This document shows, in pieces, positions 1-10,126 of a stretch of DNA of 64,000 nt. Position 1 is the first letter of the stretch. Each line of letters opens with the position of its first letter. The notes below the pieces were generated by a model. It made no database searches and was not told the origin of the DNA. It saw nothing but the letters and a program-made list of their open reading frames with translations. Made by a program: the position numbers and the translations under genes. The stretch is taken from assembly GCA_037042185.1 (NCBI GenBank), contig JAXQJY010000031.1, forward strand, positions 2,170,001-2,234,000, written 5' to 3'. This DNA comes from Sordariomycetes sp. S80-01Y. Taxonomy: Eukaryota; Ascomycota; Sordariomycetes.

Positions 1-443
1 TCAAAGTGTGGGCCGATTACCGCCCTGCCTTTTGGAAACTTGCTCTTACCATGATTCCCTTGATGCTGGCTAGCATCAACGCTTGTGTGTTGACGGTTGA
101 TGAAGCGCATCATTGGTATGATATCCTCGGTGGCGTGGTGATTGGAATTGGCATGGCGGCGGCAGCGTACAGAACTATGTACGCTTCCGTGTGGGACTGG
201 CGGTATAACCATTTGAACTTGCATGGGAAAGAGGCTTTCTTGTATGGACATGAAGGGGAGGTAGACTACAGTGGTCAAACGTTGACTAGGAAAGCGGAAT
301 GGGGTGGCAGGAGGCAGTGGTTAAGCGACGAGGGCGATCCAACCAGGGCTACGACGACGGGGCTGACTGCAGACCAGGTTGCTTCTGCTCGACAAAGAGC
401 AGAACGGGAGCGAGTGACGCTGACACAGTTCCTGCAGGAGTAG
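1..443 (+). CDS. PAP2-type lipid phosphate phosphatase, 3' end only
   Basis: Partial gene running in from the left edge, reading frame from base 3 and ending at a TAG at 441-443. The visible part has a hydrophobic helix, then VDEAHHWYDILGGVVIG, which matches the third conserved PAP2 phosphatase motif (catalytic His, Asp four residues on), then a second membrane helix and a hydrophilic tail of about 90 residues. The family dephosphorylates phosphatidate or diacylglycerol pyrophosphate at membranes (DPP1/LPP1 type). The first two motifs, including PSGH, lie outside the window, so substrate class cannot be assigned. It converges on the guanine deaminase gene with only 44 bp between stop codons. 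Confidence 0.8.
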   Translation, partial: KVWADYRPAFWKLALTMIPLMLASINACVLTVDEAHHWYDILGGVVIGIGMAAAAYRTMYASVWDWRYNHLNLHGKEAFLYGHEGEVDYSGQTLTRKAEWGGRRQWLSDEGDPTRATTTGLTADQVASARQRAERERVTLTQFLQE

Positions 444-487
444 CAAAGTGGAACACATTGACGTACCTAGCATTAATAGTATTAGCA

Positions 488-1825
488 CTACGAACTATAG
501 ACATCTTTACCTCTCACGAACACGCTCACGATGTTCCGATCGTCGGCTGTCATTACGAACTTGTCGAACATCGTCCGTGGATCATCCTCGTCCAGCAAAG
601 GAGCGTTCACCCCGTTCCGTTCACTTCTCATGTCCACGACCATACCGTCAAACTGCTTGCCGACCTCGAAATTGCCGATCTGGTCCCCGAGACCTACGAC
701 CTGTGCACCTCCCATCGTGGCCATCCAGAACACCTCTTCCAACGTGAACCCTTTTGGACTGTCTTCACAATGTGCTTCCCTGGAGAATGAAGCAACAAGG
801 GCATGGCGCATGGCGTTGAGGATGGAACTTGAGTACCCACCTCCCGAGTCCGTACCTAAGCCGACCTTCATCCCCCGGTCCAGAAAGTCGCGTATCGGCG
901 CGGCCATGAAGCCGCCGCCGACGGTCATATTGGCGGTGGGACAGTGGGCGACTCCGCAACCCATCGCTTGCAATCTCGTCGTCTCACTGTCCGTCATGAT
1001 AGTGCAGTGAGCGAGGATGGACCGGTCGTTGAGGAGATTGAAGGAGGAGTACAGAGAGACTTCATCCTTGTGCTCTGGAAAGAGAGCGAGGGTAGCATCG
1101 ACTTCTTGTTGCGCCTCGTTGAAATGCGTCTGTATCGGCAGCGTGTCATCTTCTTCGACGAGCTGTCCCAACGACGTGAGTAGCTCCGGGGTGCAGGATA
1201 TCGCAAATCTCGGCGTGAGCACAGGGCGCACCATCTCCCCCTTCGGATCCAGGTCTCTTATATGCCGAATGCAATCCCGAGTCACTTCCATGCTCTTTTC
1301 TGCACTCTCGTCGATATAATACTCCGGGCTTCCCCGATTCATGTTGCACTTGCCCACCAGAGCCCGCTGACCGCCCTCCAAACAGCACTCAGCCAAAGCC
1401 TTGGTTCCTTCGCCGTGGAGACTGGAGTAGTAACACCCTGTTGTGACGCCCTGTCTCAGCATACCCTCCACGAGGTCTCTGTAGACCGCTCGCGCGTGGT
1501 GCGGGTGTGAGAACTTGGATTCCGCTGGGAAGGTGATGTTGGAGAGCCAGTCGAGGATGTGCATCCCCTGTCCAAGACCTCGGGTCGGCCATTGCGGGGC
1601 GTGATTGTGGGTGTCTACGAAGCCGGGGATCAGGAACTGACCGCGAGGAAGGGCGACCGTTTCTGTTGGATGAGAGGGTGGCGTGGTTGAGAGGGACACA
1701 ATGCGGGACGTGGACGGTGAGATAGTGAGGTAGGCAGACGGAAGGATTTGGAGGTTGGTTGGCGAGAGGGAGTGTATGATTGTACCATAGTAGGTCGTAG
1801 TGTTAGAAGCAGGAGATGGCTCCAT
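488..1825 (-). CDS. GUD1: Guanine deaminase
   Basis: Single-exon gene of 445 residues in the amidohydrolase superfamily. It hydrolyses guanine to xanthine and ammonia in cytosolic purine salvage. Metal-site residues are visible: HxH in DTHNHAPQW (H73, H75), H234 in THFNEAQ, H273 in LAHC and D326 in GLGTDSGGG. The PTRGLGQGMHILDWL stretch after HxH is typical of guanine deaminases rather than of other amidohydrolases. An in-frame ATG lies 14 codons upstream (1867); the MEPSPAS start is preferred because the extra residues fit nothing in the family, but this is a judgement. Length matches fungal orthologues as I recall them. Its promoter is shared with the divergent RPT2 gene (about 720 bp between starts). 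Confidence 0.9.
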   Translation of the reverse strand: MEPSPASNTTTYYGTIIHSLSPTNLQILPSAYLTISPSTSRIVSLSTTPPSHPTETVALPRGQFLIPGFVDTHNHAPQWPTRGLGQGMHILDWLSNITFPAESKFSHPHHARAVYRDLVEGMLRQGVTTGCYYSSLHGEGTKALAECCLEGGQRALVGKCNMNRGSPEYYIDESAEKSMEVTRDCIRHIRDLDPKGEMVRPVLTPRFAISCTPELLTSLGQLVEEDDTLPIQTHFNEAQQEVDATLALFPEHKDEVSLYSSFNLLNDRSILAHCTIMTDSETTRLQAMGCGVAHCPTANMTVGGGFMAAPIRDFLDRGMKVGLGTDSGGGYSSSILNAMRHALVASFSREAHCEDSPKGFTLEEVFWMATMGGAQVVGLGDQIGNFEVGKQFDGMVVDMRSERNGVNAPLLDEDDPRTMFDKFVMTADDRNIVSVFVRGKDVYSS

Positions 1826-2322
1826 TGCGAAGAAACAGATATGCGGAACGTGGATGAACTGGAGCAATGATTGGGTTGTTGATAGGTGTAAGCCGGGAGC
1901 TCGAGGCGGGGAGATAAAGGCGGCTGGCGGATGGTCGCTGTTTCGAACCCTGGGTGCTGTGTCTTGTTATTCCCAGACTAACACGGTGTGCGGCTGTTAG
2001 TAGTATATTTCGCGAATGATTTCTATCAAATCTAATTTGATGATGAAGCACTCGGAAACAGCGAGAAGCGCGTTTGTTATATCTGAGCTTCATCCAGTGC
2101 TGCTGTTTCGTCAACTCGGGGTATGTGGAGGGCTGGACTGGTCAGCCGGCACACTCTCTGGCGGTACAACAACCATTTCAAAAGTACAATTCCATTGAAT
2201 ATTAGTCAAATAGTCGTCCAACATTCTTTTGTGACGACTGACTTTTGAGATTACAGTAAATTTGATATCGGTAAAGAACATGATGGATTTGGAAGAGGAC
2301 GAGAGAGGTGACATGTACGGGA

Positions 2323-2329
2323 TGAGTCA
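2323..2329. promoter_or_regulatory. TGAGTCA, AP-1/Gcn4-like site in the GUD1-RPT2 divergent promoter
   Basis: The 7-mer TGAGTCA is the consensus for bZIP factors of the Gcn4/Yap1 class. It lies about 220 bp upstream of the RPT2 ATG and about 500 bp upstream of GUD1. An E-box-like CACGTGAC begins 9 bp further on. Seven bases can occur by chance, so function is inferred. Confidence 0.3.
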
Positions 2330-2549
2330 GCTCAGCGCACGTGACCGCGACGGAGCTGTCGTGTTTCCCTGGCGCCTGGCGGCGGATCGCTTTGGTTCCA
2401 TCGTCATCCAGCACCGACCCTTCACCTCGATCTCAGATCGCCCACCAACAACGCCGCTTTACCACGAGTACACATCGCGACACGCCCCGTAAACCTGAGC
2501 GGACTCACTGGCACATTTTCAGCGAGCTCTTTGAGCTTCAACCGCCGCG

Positions 2550-4072
2550 ATGGTGAGGTCACCCTTGATTATCAAGCTACCTAAGCTCCGTACTGACATC
2601 AACAGGGTCAAGGCCAATCCGGTATGGGCCCTGGAGGCAACGGGAAGGACGACAAGGACAAGAAGGCAAGCGAACCTGTTGCAAACCGTCTCACCAGCAT
2701 CTAACATCGCCTAGAAGGATAAGCCAAAGTACGAGCCACCGCCTCGCCCCACGACCCGCATCGGCCGCAAGAAGAAGAAGGCTGCGGGTTCCAGCGCTGC
2801 CGCCAAACTCCCCGCCGTCTACCCTACCAGCCGCTGCAAGCTCCGTCTGCTGCGCATGCAGCGTATTCACGACCACTTGCTGCTCGAGGAAGAATACGTC
2901 GAGAACCAGGAGCGTCTGCGCAAGGCCAAGGCTGCAAAGGAGGGCGCCGTCACGAACAGCGAAGACCAGGATAGGCTCGCTGATGAGCGCGGCCGGGTCG
3001 ATGACATGAGGGGCAGCCCGATGGGTGTTGGTACTCTGGAGGAGCTGATCGATGACGACCATGCCATTGTCAGCAGCACGACAGGGCCCGAGTACTACGT
3101 CAGCATCATGAGCTTCGTGGACAAGGACCTCCTCGAGCCGGGTGCCAGTGTCCTGCTGCACCACAAGAGCGTCAGCATTGTTGGTGTGTTGACAGATGAC
3201 GCCGACCCGATTGTCAGCGTCATGAAGCTCGATAAGGCGCCAACAGAGTCGTACGCGGATATTGGTGGTCTGGAGCAGCAGATTCAAGAAGTGCGGGAGT
3301 CGGTGGAGCTGCCCCTGTTGCATCCCGAGATGTACGAGGAGATGGGTATCAAGCCGCCGAAGGGGGTCATTCTCTACGGTGCGCCTGGCACAGGAAAGAC
3401 GCTGCTGGCAAAGGCTGTCGCGAACCAGACATCGGCGACGTTCTTGCGTATTGTGGGCAGTGAGTTGATTCAGAAATATCTGGGTGACGGTCCAAGGCTG
3501 GTGCGCCAGCTCTTCCAGGTAAGCTCTTCCCTCCTTGATCTCACGACTCGATGCTAATCCTGAAGGTCGCCGGCGAGAACGCGCCATCAATCGTCTTCAT
3601 TGACGAAATCGACGCCATCGGCACCAAGCGCTACGACTCGACCTCGGGCGGCGAACGCGAAGTCCAACGCACCATGCTCGAACTCCTCAACCAGCTCGAT
3701 GGCTTCGACGACCGCGGCGACGTCAAGGTTATTATGGCGACCAACAAGATCGAGACCCTCGACCCGGCCCTCATCCGTCCCGGCCGTATCGACCGCAAGA
3801 TCCTCTTCGAGAACCCTGATCAGAACACCAAGCGCAAGATCTTCACCCTGCACACGAGCAAGATGAACCTGAGCGATGATGTCGATTTGGAGGAATTCAT
3901 CAGCCAGAAGGATGATCTGAGTGGTGCGGACATCAAGGCCATCTGCTCCGAAGCGGGCATGTTGGCCCTGCGGGAGAGAAGAATGAGGGTGCAGATGGCA
4001 GACCTGAGGTCTGCGAGGGAAAGGGTGCTGAGGACGAAGCAGGAAGGCGAGCCCGAGGGTCTATATCTGTAG
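2550..4072 (+). CDS. RPT2: 26S proteasome regulatory particle ATPase Rpt2 (subunit 4)
   Basis: AAA+ ATPase of the proteasome base that unfolds substrates and helps open the 20S gate. Exons: 2550-2552, 2606-2665, 2715-3518, 3566-4072, giving 457 residues. The N-terminus is MGQGQSG, the family's N-myristoylation signal. Walker A GAPGTGKT is at 243-250, Walker B IVFIDE ends at D302-E303, and the arginine-finger region [11 protein letters not shown] follows. The C-terminus GLYL is the HbYX-type tail that docks into the 20S alpha ring. The first coding exon is the ATG alone. Intron 2 starts with GC (AAG then gcaag) and ends in TAG. Intron 3 carries a CTAAT branch-like site. Identity is secure from the near-invariant AAA core; the microexon and GC donor are needed to reach the conserved N-terminus. 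Confidence 0.96.
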
Positions 4073-4263
4073 TTTAGTGTGTACTGGTATGGTAGACGGG
4101 ACATAGACTGGCGCGCGTTGGGGGAATGAATCATTGCTTCGTGCTTTTGGCCTGTCTGAACGCGTGCTGCTAGCCTACGGCGCGATGCCTCCTCCCATAC
4201 CATTACTGTGGTGAATAACCCCTTTTATCAGGATCGCACCGCCTCCGTGACATTTCATCCGGC

Positions 4264-4836
4264 CTAGTACCTTTCAATCTTCCCATCAATACCATCCTCA
4301 TCCTTCTTCAACTCAACGCCCCTCCCAGCGGCGTCAATCCTCGCATCGCCCTTGACCTGCACCGGCGAATGCTCATACAACCACCTCGCCACCACGAAGC
4401 TGCCCACCGCCCAACCCCAGACCAGGACCGCAATGCTCCCAGTAACCAGAATCGTAGGCACAAGCAGCATAAACGCGACGCCGATCCAGAACAGGCTGAA
4501 GACGACGGCGCAACCGAGCGCGAAGCAGACGGTGAGGAGGGTGAAGGTCAGGAAGAGCAGGAGCGGAAGGAATGAAAGCGATGCTTGGGTGAGGACGAAG
4601 GCCTGGTGGTTTGTAAGTCACCTCTGGTCTGCTGCCGCCTGTGGGTTTGCGAGGGGGGCACGTACGAAGAGGATTGGCCGCGCCTGGGCGAAGGCAAGGG
4701 TTTTGTCGTATGCGCGCTGCCGGGATGAAGGCGGGACTACGCGGTCGAGGGAGTGGGCGGCGTAGTTGTATGCCGACGATGCTGTGTCCTGGACGTGGGC
4801 GCGGATGCCGCCATTGGGGGCCTCGTTGGTCGCCAT
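4264..4836 (-). CDS. Promethin/LDO-like lipid-droplet membrane protein
   Basis: Two exons (4836-4666 and 4602-4264; 63-nt GT-AG intron) give 169 residues. Residues 1-57 are hydrophilic and start MATNEAPNGG. Then come two long hydrophobic segments containing LGCAVVFSLFWIG and FMLLVPTILVTG, followed by WGWAVGSFVVARWLYEHSP and a short charged tail. The Gly/Trp-rich hairpin ending in ARWLY resembles the fungal promethin family (yeast Ldo16/Osw5, animal LDAF1), which acts with seipin at ER-lipid droplet contacts. I base this on the membrane hairpin pattern, not on a strict motif, so a generic small membrane protein is the alternative. The intron falls exactly between the soluble and membrane parts. 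Confidence 0.6.
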
Positions 4837-5045
4837 TGTGGTCTTGGTGCGTGAGTGTCGGTCGATGCGGTCGGTGGAGTATCAATTGGCGCTGAAGGAT
4901 ACAATGCAAGGATCAAGGCTTGCGAGGTGTCATCTGCTGGTTGTTCATCAACAAGGGAGTGAGAATGTGATCGAGGTGAAGGTGAGCTCGGTGAGGTGGG
5001 GAGCTGCCTTGAGCTAAGCTGAGCTTAGTTGCCGCGTACGCGTGC

Positions 5046-5063
5046 GGTGGTGGTGGTGGTGGT
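5046..5063 (+). repeat. (GGT)6 microsatellite
   Basis: Six uninterrupted GGT units about 210 bp upstream of the promethin-like start. It is non-coding in the models given here. Confidence 0.9.
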
Positions 5064-5130
5064 GACGCAACTATTCGTCTTTGCGAGGGCGGCGGCTCCA
5101 ACCTCGTTCCATTCCACGCCAGATGCGGGT

Positions 5131-5156
5131 GCTGTGCTGTGCTGTGCTGTGCTGTG
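5131..5156 (+). repeat. (GCTGT)5 pentanucleotide microsatellite
   Basis: Five perfect GCTGT units plus one base. A perfect pentamer array is expected to vary in length between isolates. It is non-coding here. Confidence 0.9.
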
Positions 5157-6008
5157 ACGACACGCCCAACGAGGCGGTTTTACGGGCGATGAGAGCTGCC
5201 GCACCCATCGTCGTGAGCTGTTGGCGACTGGTTTAACCTTCTCGACGGGCTTTAGGTGTGCGACTCGACGCCTACTGATGGTGACGGCATGTGTTGACCC
5301 AACGGTCACAAGAGCCGCAGCTTACTCAGTACTGCTTTTTCGGTGCTGAGAGGTAGCCTAGACATGAGAAATTGCCATTTCTGCCTGGGTGAACTTTCTC
5401 TTACATCTCATCGACACAAGCGAGAGCAGAGTCTACCCAGTCGGCGCCACGGTATAGTCAGTAATCTTGTCTATCCAGTTGGCTATGTTCTCGTCGACAG
5501 AGTGCTCCAGACAGCTCACAATGTCAGTCAGAATCAAGCAGAGTGTAAGAATATTCGTTGGGAGGAGCCAAGTCGCGCTTCAAGGTCCTTCAAGGTTCAT
5601 ATATCCCCGTCCGGCGCTGGCACCTTAAGACTAGCCCTTTTCATCGTGACTAACTCAAAAGGTTTAAAGTCTGGAGTTCCTGCGCGTAATTAAAGACAGA
5701 AACCTGAAATGTAAACTTAAGTTGCAAATTCGTGCTGCTTCTTGCATGGCACGAAGGGCAGATCGTGTTGCGACTAGGTGTTCAACCTGGTTGACCCCTT
5801 GTTGCCATGGCCCCTTTCCGTAATGCGGACCAGGCATCCCGAACATAACAAGAGTCCTCGAGTAAGTTGACGAACCCTCTCCTCTCTGGCAGAACCTAGG
5901 CGTGGCTGCTCTAGGCTATTCATCTTGGCAGTAAGGCAGCTTTCAGGCAGCGGTTTGCCTCATGCAGGCCAAGTCGGTCGATTGCCCAATCTGGCCATCT
6001 CGGTTGAT

Positions 6009-6014
6009 TATAAA
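6009..6014 (+). promoter_or_regulatory. TATA box of the DUF4419 gene
   Basis: TATAAA lies 78 bp upstream of the ATG at 6092, with a C-rich stretch just after it. The position suits a fungal core promoter. Confidence 0.45.
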
Positions 6015-6091
6015 GAACGGCCTCCCCCACTCCTTGAATAACTACCACCAGAGTTCAACCATTGTGCAATCGTGCTTGAATTCTGCTCAAG

Positions 6092-7420
6092 ATGCCGGTT
6101 AGCCTCAAAACATCGACGAACCCGCCGAGGGAATGGACTGGACAGCGCGTCACGCGCTCGAGCTTGCTGCTCAAAGCCTCGTGCTCAAAGCCAGGGCAGA
6201 AGATGGCGCGAGTGGTTCAGTCCTCGTTCGATGACCTCGCGGACAAGTATGTGAGCGCCAACAACAATGGCTTCGTCAACGCCGCCTACATGGCGTATTC
6301 TCACCACTACCATCTCCGCATCCGCCCAGAAGACGTCTGGGCATCCATCCTCACCCAGCTGAGCTTCTACATCAACGCCAACGCCGAAAAGCTTCGCAAG
6401 CATTTCGTCGCGCACAAGGGATCAAAAACTCTGGTAGTCCAGGTGGACGGCACAATCGACACGGTCGACCACGGACAGCTCGCGAGGTTGATGACAGACA
6501 AGATTCAAGAGAATGTCGTTGACAAGGAACTTCAACAGTGGATTCTGCCAGATTTCACCACAACAGTTACCGACGATATTGTCACGGCATCAGTCATAAT
6601 GATGGGTTCAATGCAGAAGTACTTCACGTACGAGTTTTCCCTTACTTGCGGAATCCCCTCGGTTACCTTGCTGGGAGAGCGGGAGGACTGGGTCAAACTT
6701 CGCAGCCGTCTTGACAAGATCGACAGCTGGGGCGAGGAGGCAGTCGAATTTTCTGGACGGCTGAAAGTGGTGCTTGACTACTTCATCTTGTCCTTCGATG
6801 AGCCGGAAAGCGACAAAGTCAAGGAGTTCTGGGCCAAGATCGCTCACCATGAAGGCGGAGGCTCGGGACCGACCTGGCTGTCGGGGTGGATAGCTGCGTT
6901 TTGCTACTGGGCGGAGTCCGGTAAGCGAGCTCCATTCCGCGGAATGGCCTCGCACGAAGCGATCTGTGTTCTCGAGGGTGCACGCCCAGATCTCAATGGA
7001 GCCTCCTTCACTCCAGTGGACACGGCGGAAATCCCTGAAGGGTATGTCTCGGTGCCTGTCAAGGTCAACGACAACGGTAGAGAGTATGCCACCGAGATGT
7101 GCGCCGGCTCTGTTGGAATATCGGTGACCAAAAGCGGCGATCTCCTCGACGAGAGTATAGGGCATCTCAGGCCTTGGAAAAGTTCACTATTCGACCCTTT
7201 TCCATACATCGGGGACGAAACAGAGAAGCCCGAGGTCCACAGGAAGACAAGTCCTGACACGCTTCAACATACGGTCGGGGAAAAGACAGGCCTTGACACG
7301 ATTCAACCTGTGACGGGATGGTGGATGTATATATTGAATGATGGCATTCCGGGGCCAAAATCAATTGGATCAAAGATCATGGACCTTGCTCATGGGTGGA
7401 GGAACAGTGAAAGGGGGTAG
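6092..7420 (+). CDS. DUF4419 domain protein
   Basis: Single-exon gene of 442 residues. The MPVSL start and the following FDDLADKYVSANNNGFVNAA, IRPEDVWASILTQLSFYINANAE and GTNDM-free helical body match the DUF4419 family, which is expanded in Basidiomycota and Ascomycota. The early motif LRIRPEDVWASILTQ is the most diagnostic. There is no signal peptide or membrane helix, so it is likely cytosolic. The biochemical role of the family is not known to me. A TATA box lies 78 bp upstream. Its 3' end faces the LysM gene 233 bp away. Confidence 0.8.
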   Translation: MPVSLKTSTNPPREWTGQRVTRSSLLLKASCSKPGQKMARVVQSSFDDLADKYVSANNNGFVNAAYMAYSHHYHLRIRPEDVWASILTQLSFYINANAEKLRKHFVAHKGSKTLVVQVDGTIDTVDHGQLARLMTDKIQENVVDKELQQWILPDFTTTVTDDIVTASVIMMGSMQKYFTYEFSLTCGIPSVTLLGEREDWVKLRSRLDKIDSWGEEAVEFSGRLKVVLDYFILSFDEPESDKVKEFWAKIAHHEGGGSGPTWLSGWIAAFCYWAESGKRAPFRGMASHEAICVLEGARPDLNGASFTPVDTAEIPEGYVSVPVKVNDNGREYATEMCAGSVGISVTKSGDLLDESIGHLRPWKSSLFDPFPYIGDETEKPEVHRKTSPDTLQHTVGEKTGLDTIQPVTGWWMYILNDGIPGPKSIGSKIMDLAHGWRNSERG

Positions 7421-7653
7421 GCATTTAGTTGGTGTGAGACTGGTGTGATTCTGCGGTGTGTACATCAACCGCCACTGGGGAAGTCTGCGTTACAACTAAT
7501 GTTCATGATGATGTTGCTTGTTTCCGGGGTCTTATGTTGATCTGATCTTTGATCTTTTCCTAGTTTAGCCCTAACTCAGTCAATGTGTAGCTTAAGCTGC
7601 AACAAGTGCCTCCTCCCGTGTTACTGAAGCGAAGACGCTGACTTTGTGGCTAA

Positions 7654-8206
7654 TCACTCGTCGAGACAGGCACCTTCATAGCAAACGTCAACCTGACAGT
7701 CCTCTTCAGACTTTCCGCACTTCCATGTCTCGGAGTTGCAGCATTGGCTTTCGGTGCCCAAGCAAGTCGCGTTGTGCTTAGGGCCGCAGAGACCGTCCCA
7801 CGCACGCTGGGGCTCAACAACTACATTCTAGTCAGAAACATCACTTCCTTCTGCCCGACCTCTAGGGGCAGCAAATGAAGTGAAAGAAAAAAAAGGACTT
7901 ACATCCTTTAACGCAGTAAGCTGTTTTTGGCTTGATTTTCGTCGTGCAATCACCGTCCAGCGAAGGGTTTAACCAGACGAGCTCGTCTATCGTCGTTTGG
8001 TATTTCCTCGCTATCGAAGAGCAGGTCTTGTCGTTGACTGTCGACTGCGTTGTGGCTTCATATCGGCAGTTGATCTTGCCAACGGCGTCCATGTTGAGCG
8101 CCTTCACCGAAGCTGCCCAAGTATGAGGCTGACACTCATCTGCCAACGCAGAACCCCCCAAACACGCGCCAGCAAGAAGACAAGCAAAGGAAGTAGGTTT
8201 TCTCAT
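7654..8206 (-). CDS. Secreted LysM plus chitin-binding (ChtBD1) protein
   Basis: Two exons (8206-7903, 7820-7654) give 156 residues. Residues 1-22 form a signal peptide ending ...GSALA. A LysM-like domain lies at about 45-100 (TCSSIARKYQTTIDELVWLNPSL then AYCVKG). The second exon encodes a compact eight-Cys type-1 chitin-binding domain at about 109-154 (WDGLCGPKHNATC, QCCN, WKCG). In phytopathogens, secreted LysM proteins bind chitin fragments or shield hyphae from plant chitinases. Here one LysM is fused to a hevein-like module, so both halves point at chitin. Its short length and lack of a catalytic domain favour an effector-like or wall-binding role over chitinase activity. Splicing gives a clean phase-1 join; the first AG (7826-7825) would create an immediate stop, so the next one is used. 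Confidence 0.82.
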
Positions 8207-8755
8207 TTTGAAGCCCTGAAGAGTAACAGAAGGGAGCTTGAGGCCATTACAAGCTGGGGCTTAGAGTATTCGGCCTTTGGACCACAGATCGAACGAAAGC
8301 CCTGCGCTTACACCAAATATAGATCACGCACCTGAGTTGCGGATTGGGAAGTTCGCTCCGCATGGCTCTCCACGCACCTTTAGGGAAACTCGTACGTTTA
8401 TGCAGGGGTGTTTTACAACAGCCGAAACGATCCAGGCACACGCGAGATAATCAGCGCTTAAATCTCAGTCCCAGGTTCGGGATCCTTCTGCGATCCGGCG
8501 GCACGGTTGGGCGGCACATAGGTGGAGTTGGGGGCTACTGGCTTGAATCTTGGTCCCTGGAAATAAGACCCTTCGTGCGCAAATCAAGCTGCATACACTT
8601 CACCTACAAACATCAACCAATTACACCCGCGACTACTTCAAGTCGACCCTCACCATCAGCCCATCGTTGGCATGTATTCTTGACGGCTGTGCTTCTCTTC
8701 ACACTCGGTTCCAACGGGGTTCTTCGACCTGCAAGCTTCGGCAGTCGCTCCCACC
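8207..8755. other. Intergenic
   Basis: Divergent promoter region between the LysM gene and the F-box gene. No further gene or repeat is seen. Confidence 0.5.
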
Positions 8756-10126
8756 ATGGCCCCCAACTCACTCCTGGATTGTCCTCGAGAACTGCAACTG
8801 GCTATCTTGGACCTTTTGTCCTTTGGAGACATACTGCGCATGGGCCTTGTCAGCAAGCAGTCCCGCATCCTAGCCGAATCGCGTCTCTACGCGAACATCA
8901 GCTTAGTGTGGACGCCGGACCTCAAACCGCCGCTTGCGCCGCTGCTGCGGAGCATCCTCAGCAGGCCTGAGCTTGGACTGTACGTCCGTCACCTGCGCCT
9001 AGATGGCACGGGTTTCACTAAGAGCGCGAGCCTCACCAGCCCCGAGCCAATACCTTTGCCGGTTGGCGGGCTTCCAATGTCTCTGGCACTGGAGCGCATC
9101 CGCTCAACTGGCATCCCCTGCGTGGAGGACTGGGAGCATGGCTTGCAGGATGGCGCAGCTGATGCTATGGTAGCCCTGCTCGTTACGATGGTACCCGACC
9201 TTGCGTCCCTCCACCTCGGTCCAAACTTTGCCATCGAGACCACTCGTCTAGGCGCAATGTTCCGATGTGCCTTGCAGATGGATGGCCAAACAGGGAGCAA
9301 GACCTTGCCGAAGTTCCAGTCCCTCAGCCAGGTCAGCCTCAGGCGACGGCTCCGTCCATGGCGCCACCCAGAGGCGAACAACACAGCAGATGTACTGCCA
9401 TTCTTCTCTTTGCCGTCCATTCAGGACCTGTCCATATCCGTTGACAACCCCAAGAGCTGGCCATTTGATCTTCGCGTGTCTGGCGTCGTTTCAATGCAGC
9501 TCTTCACGCTACGAGAGACTTACCTTGCTAAATTACTGGCTCCTCTATCAGCACTGCAAAAGCTTCACTGGCAGTGTCATTACCAGGAGAACATAGACAG
9601 CCACGCCAGCAAGCCATTCATAAACCTCAATACCTTGGTTAAGGCACTGCATAATTTGAGAAAAACGCTGGTTGAATTGAGCATCGAGGCTTCTTCGGCA
9701 CCCGACGTCTTACGTGGGGAGTACGAGCCGCCCGAATTCCAGGTGAAGGGATCTCTTGAGGGGCTGCAGTCCTTGGAGCATCTTAAGAGTCTCTCCCTGC
9801 CGTGGTCTTTCTTGTTTGGGTCGTCGCCGGAAGTGGCTGTCGCGAATGCCTCTAGCATGACTGAGGTGTTACCTAGAAACCTGGAGGCTTTGACACTCAC
9901 TCCGGATCTATTGGACGATGAGCAACATGACTGGCAAGATAGCGTCATCGTGGAAGCGATCAAGGTCGGACTGGGGAGAGCTGAGAGTCTGAAACACTTG
10001 CCTAATTTTAAGCGCGTGGTTTTACCTATCCCGTTCGATAGCGAGATTGACGAGGAACTAAAGGCTGAACTTGAAAGTTTCAGTCGCGAGATTGGCGTTA
10101 GTCTAGAATCCGAGGATGATCAATGA
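8756..10126 (+). CDS. F-box-like protein with leucine-rich repeats
   Basis: Single-exon gene of 456 residues. The N-terminus LLDCPRELQLAILDLLSFGDILRMGLVSK is a degenerate F-box-type helical motif, followed by RLYANISL as in many fungal F-box proteins. The rest has Leu-rich repeats of irregular length (YVRHLRL, LASLHLGP, LEALTL). By analogy it would bridge Skp1 of an SCF ubiquitin ligase to a target, but no target can be inferred. There is no signal peptide. It belongs to a large and fast-evolving family in filamentous fungi. Confidence 0.65.
   Translation: MAPNSLLDCPRELQLAILDLLSFGDILRMGLVSKQSRILAESRLYANISLVWTPDLKPPLAPLLRSILSRPELGLYVRHLRLDGTGFTKSASLTSPEPIPLPVGGLPMSLALERIRSTGIPCVEDWEHGLQDGAADAMVALLVTMVPDLASLHLGPNFAIETTRLGAMFRCALQMDGQTGSKTLPKFQSLSQVSLRRRLRPWRHPEANNTADVLPFFSLPSIQDLSISVDNPKSWPFDLRVSGVVSMQLFTLRETYLAKLLAPLSALQKLHWQCHYQENIDSHASKPFINLNTLVKALHNLRKTLVELSIEASSAPDVLRGEYEPPEFQVKGSLEGLQSLEHLKSLSLPWSFLFGSSPEVAVANASSMTEVLPRNLEALTLTPDLLDDEQHDWQDSVIVEAIKVGLGRAESLKHLPNFKRVVLPIPFDSEIDEELKAELESFSREIGVSLESEDDQ

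Larger units (their letters stand above)
4837..6091. other. Intergenic, with two simple-repeat tracts
   Basis: This holds the divergent upstream regions of the promethin-like and DUF4419 genes. Only short ORFs without codon-bias or motif support are present. Two microsatellites (5046-5063 and 5131-5156) lie on the promethin side. Confidence 0.6.

Noticed and set aside
1925-1965. GTTCGAAA-like T-loop resembling a tRNA
   Set aside because: The flanking stems do not pair and no anticodon arm or acceptor stem can be formed.
2691-3590. 299-codon minus-strand ORF opposite RPT2
   Set aside because: Antisense shadow of a near-invariant AAA ATPase.
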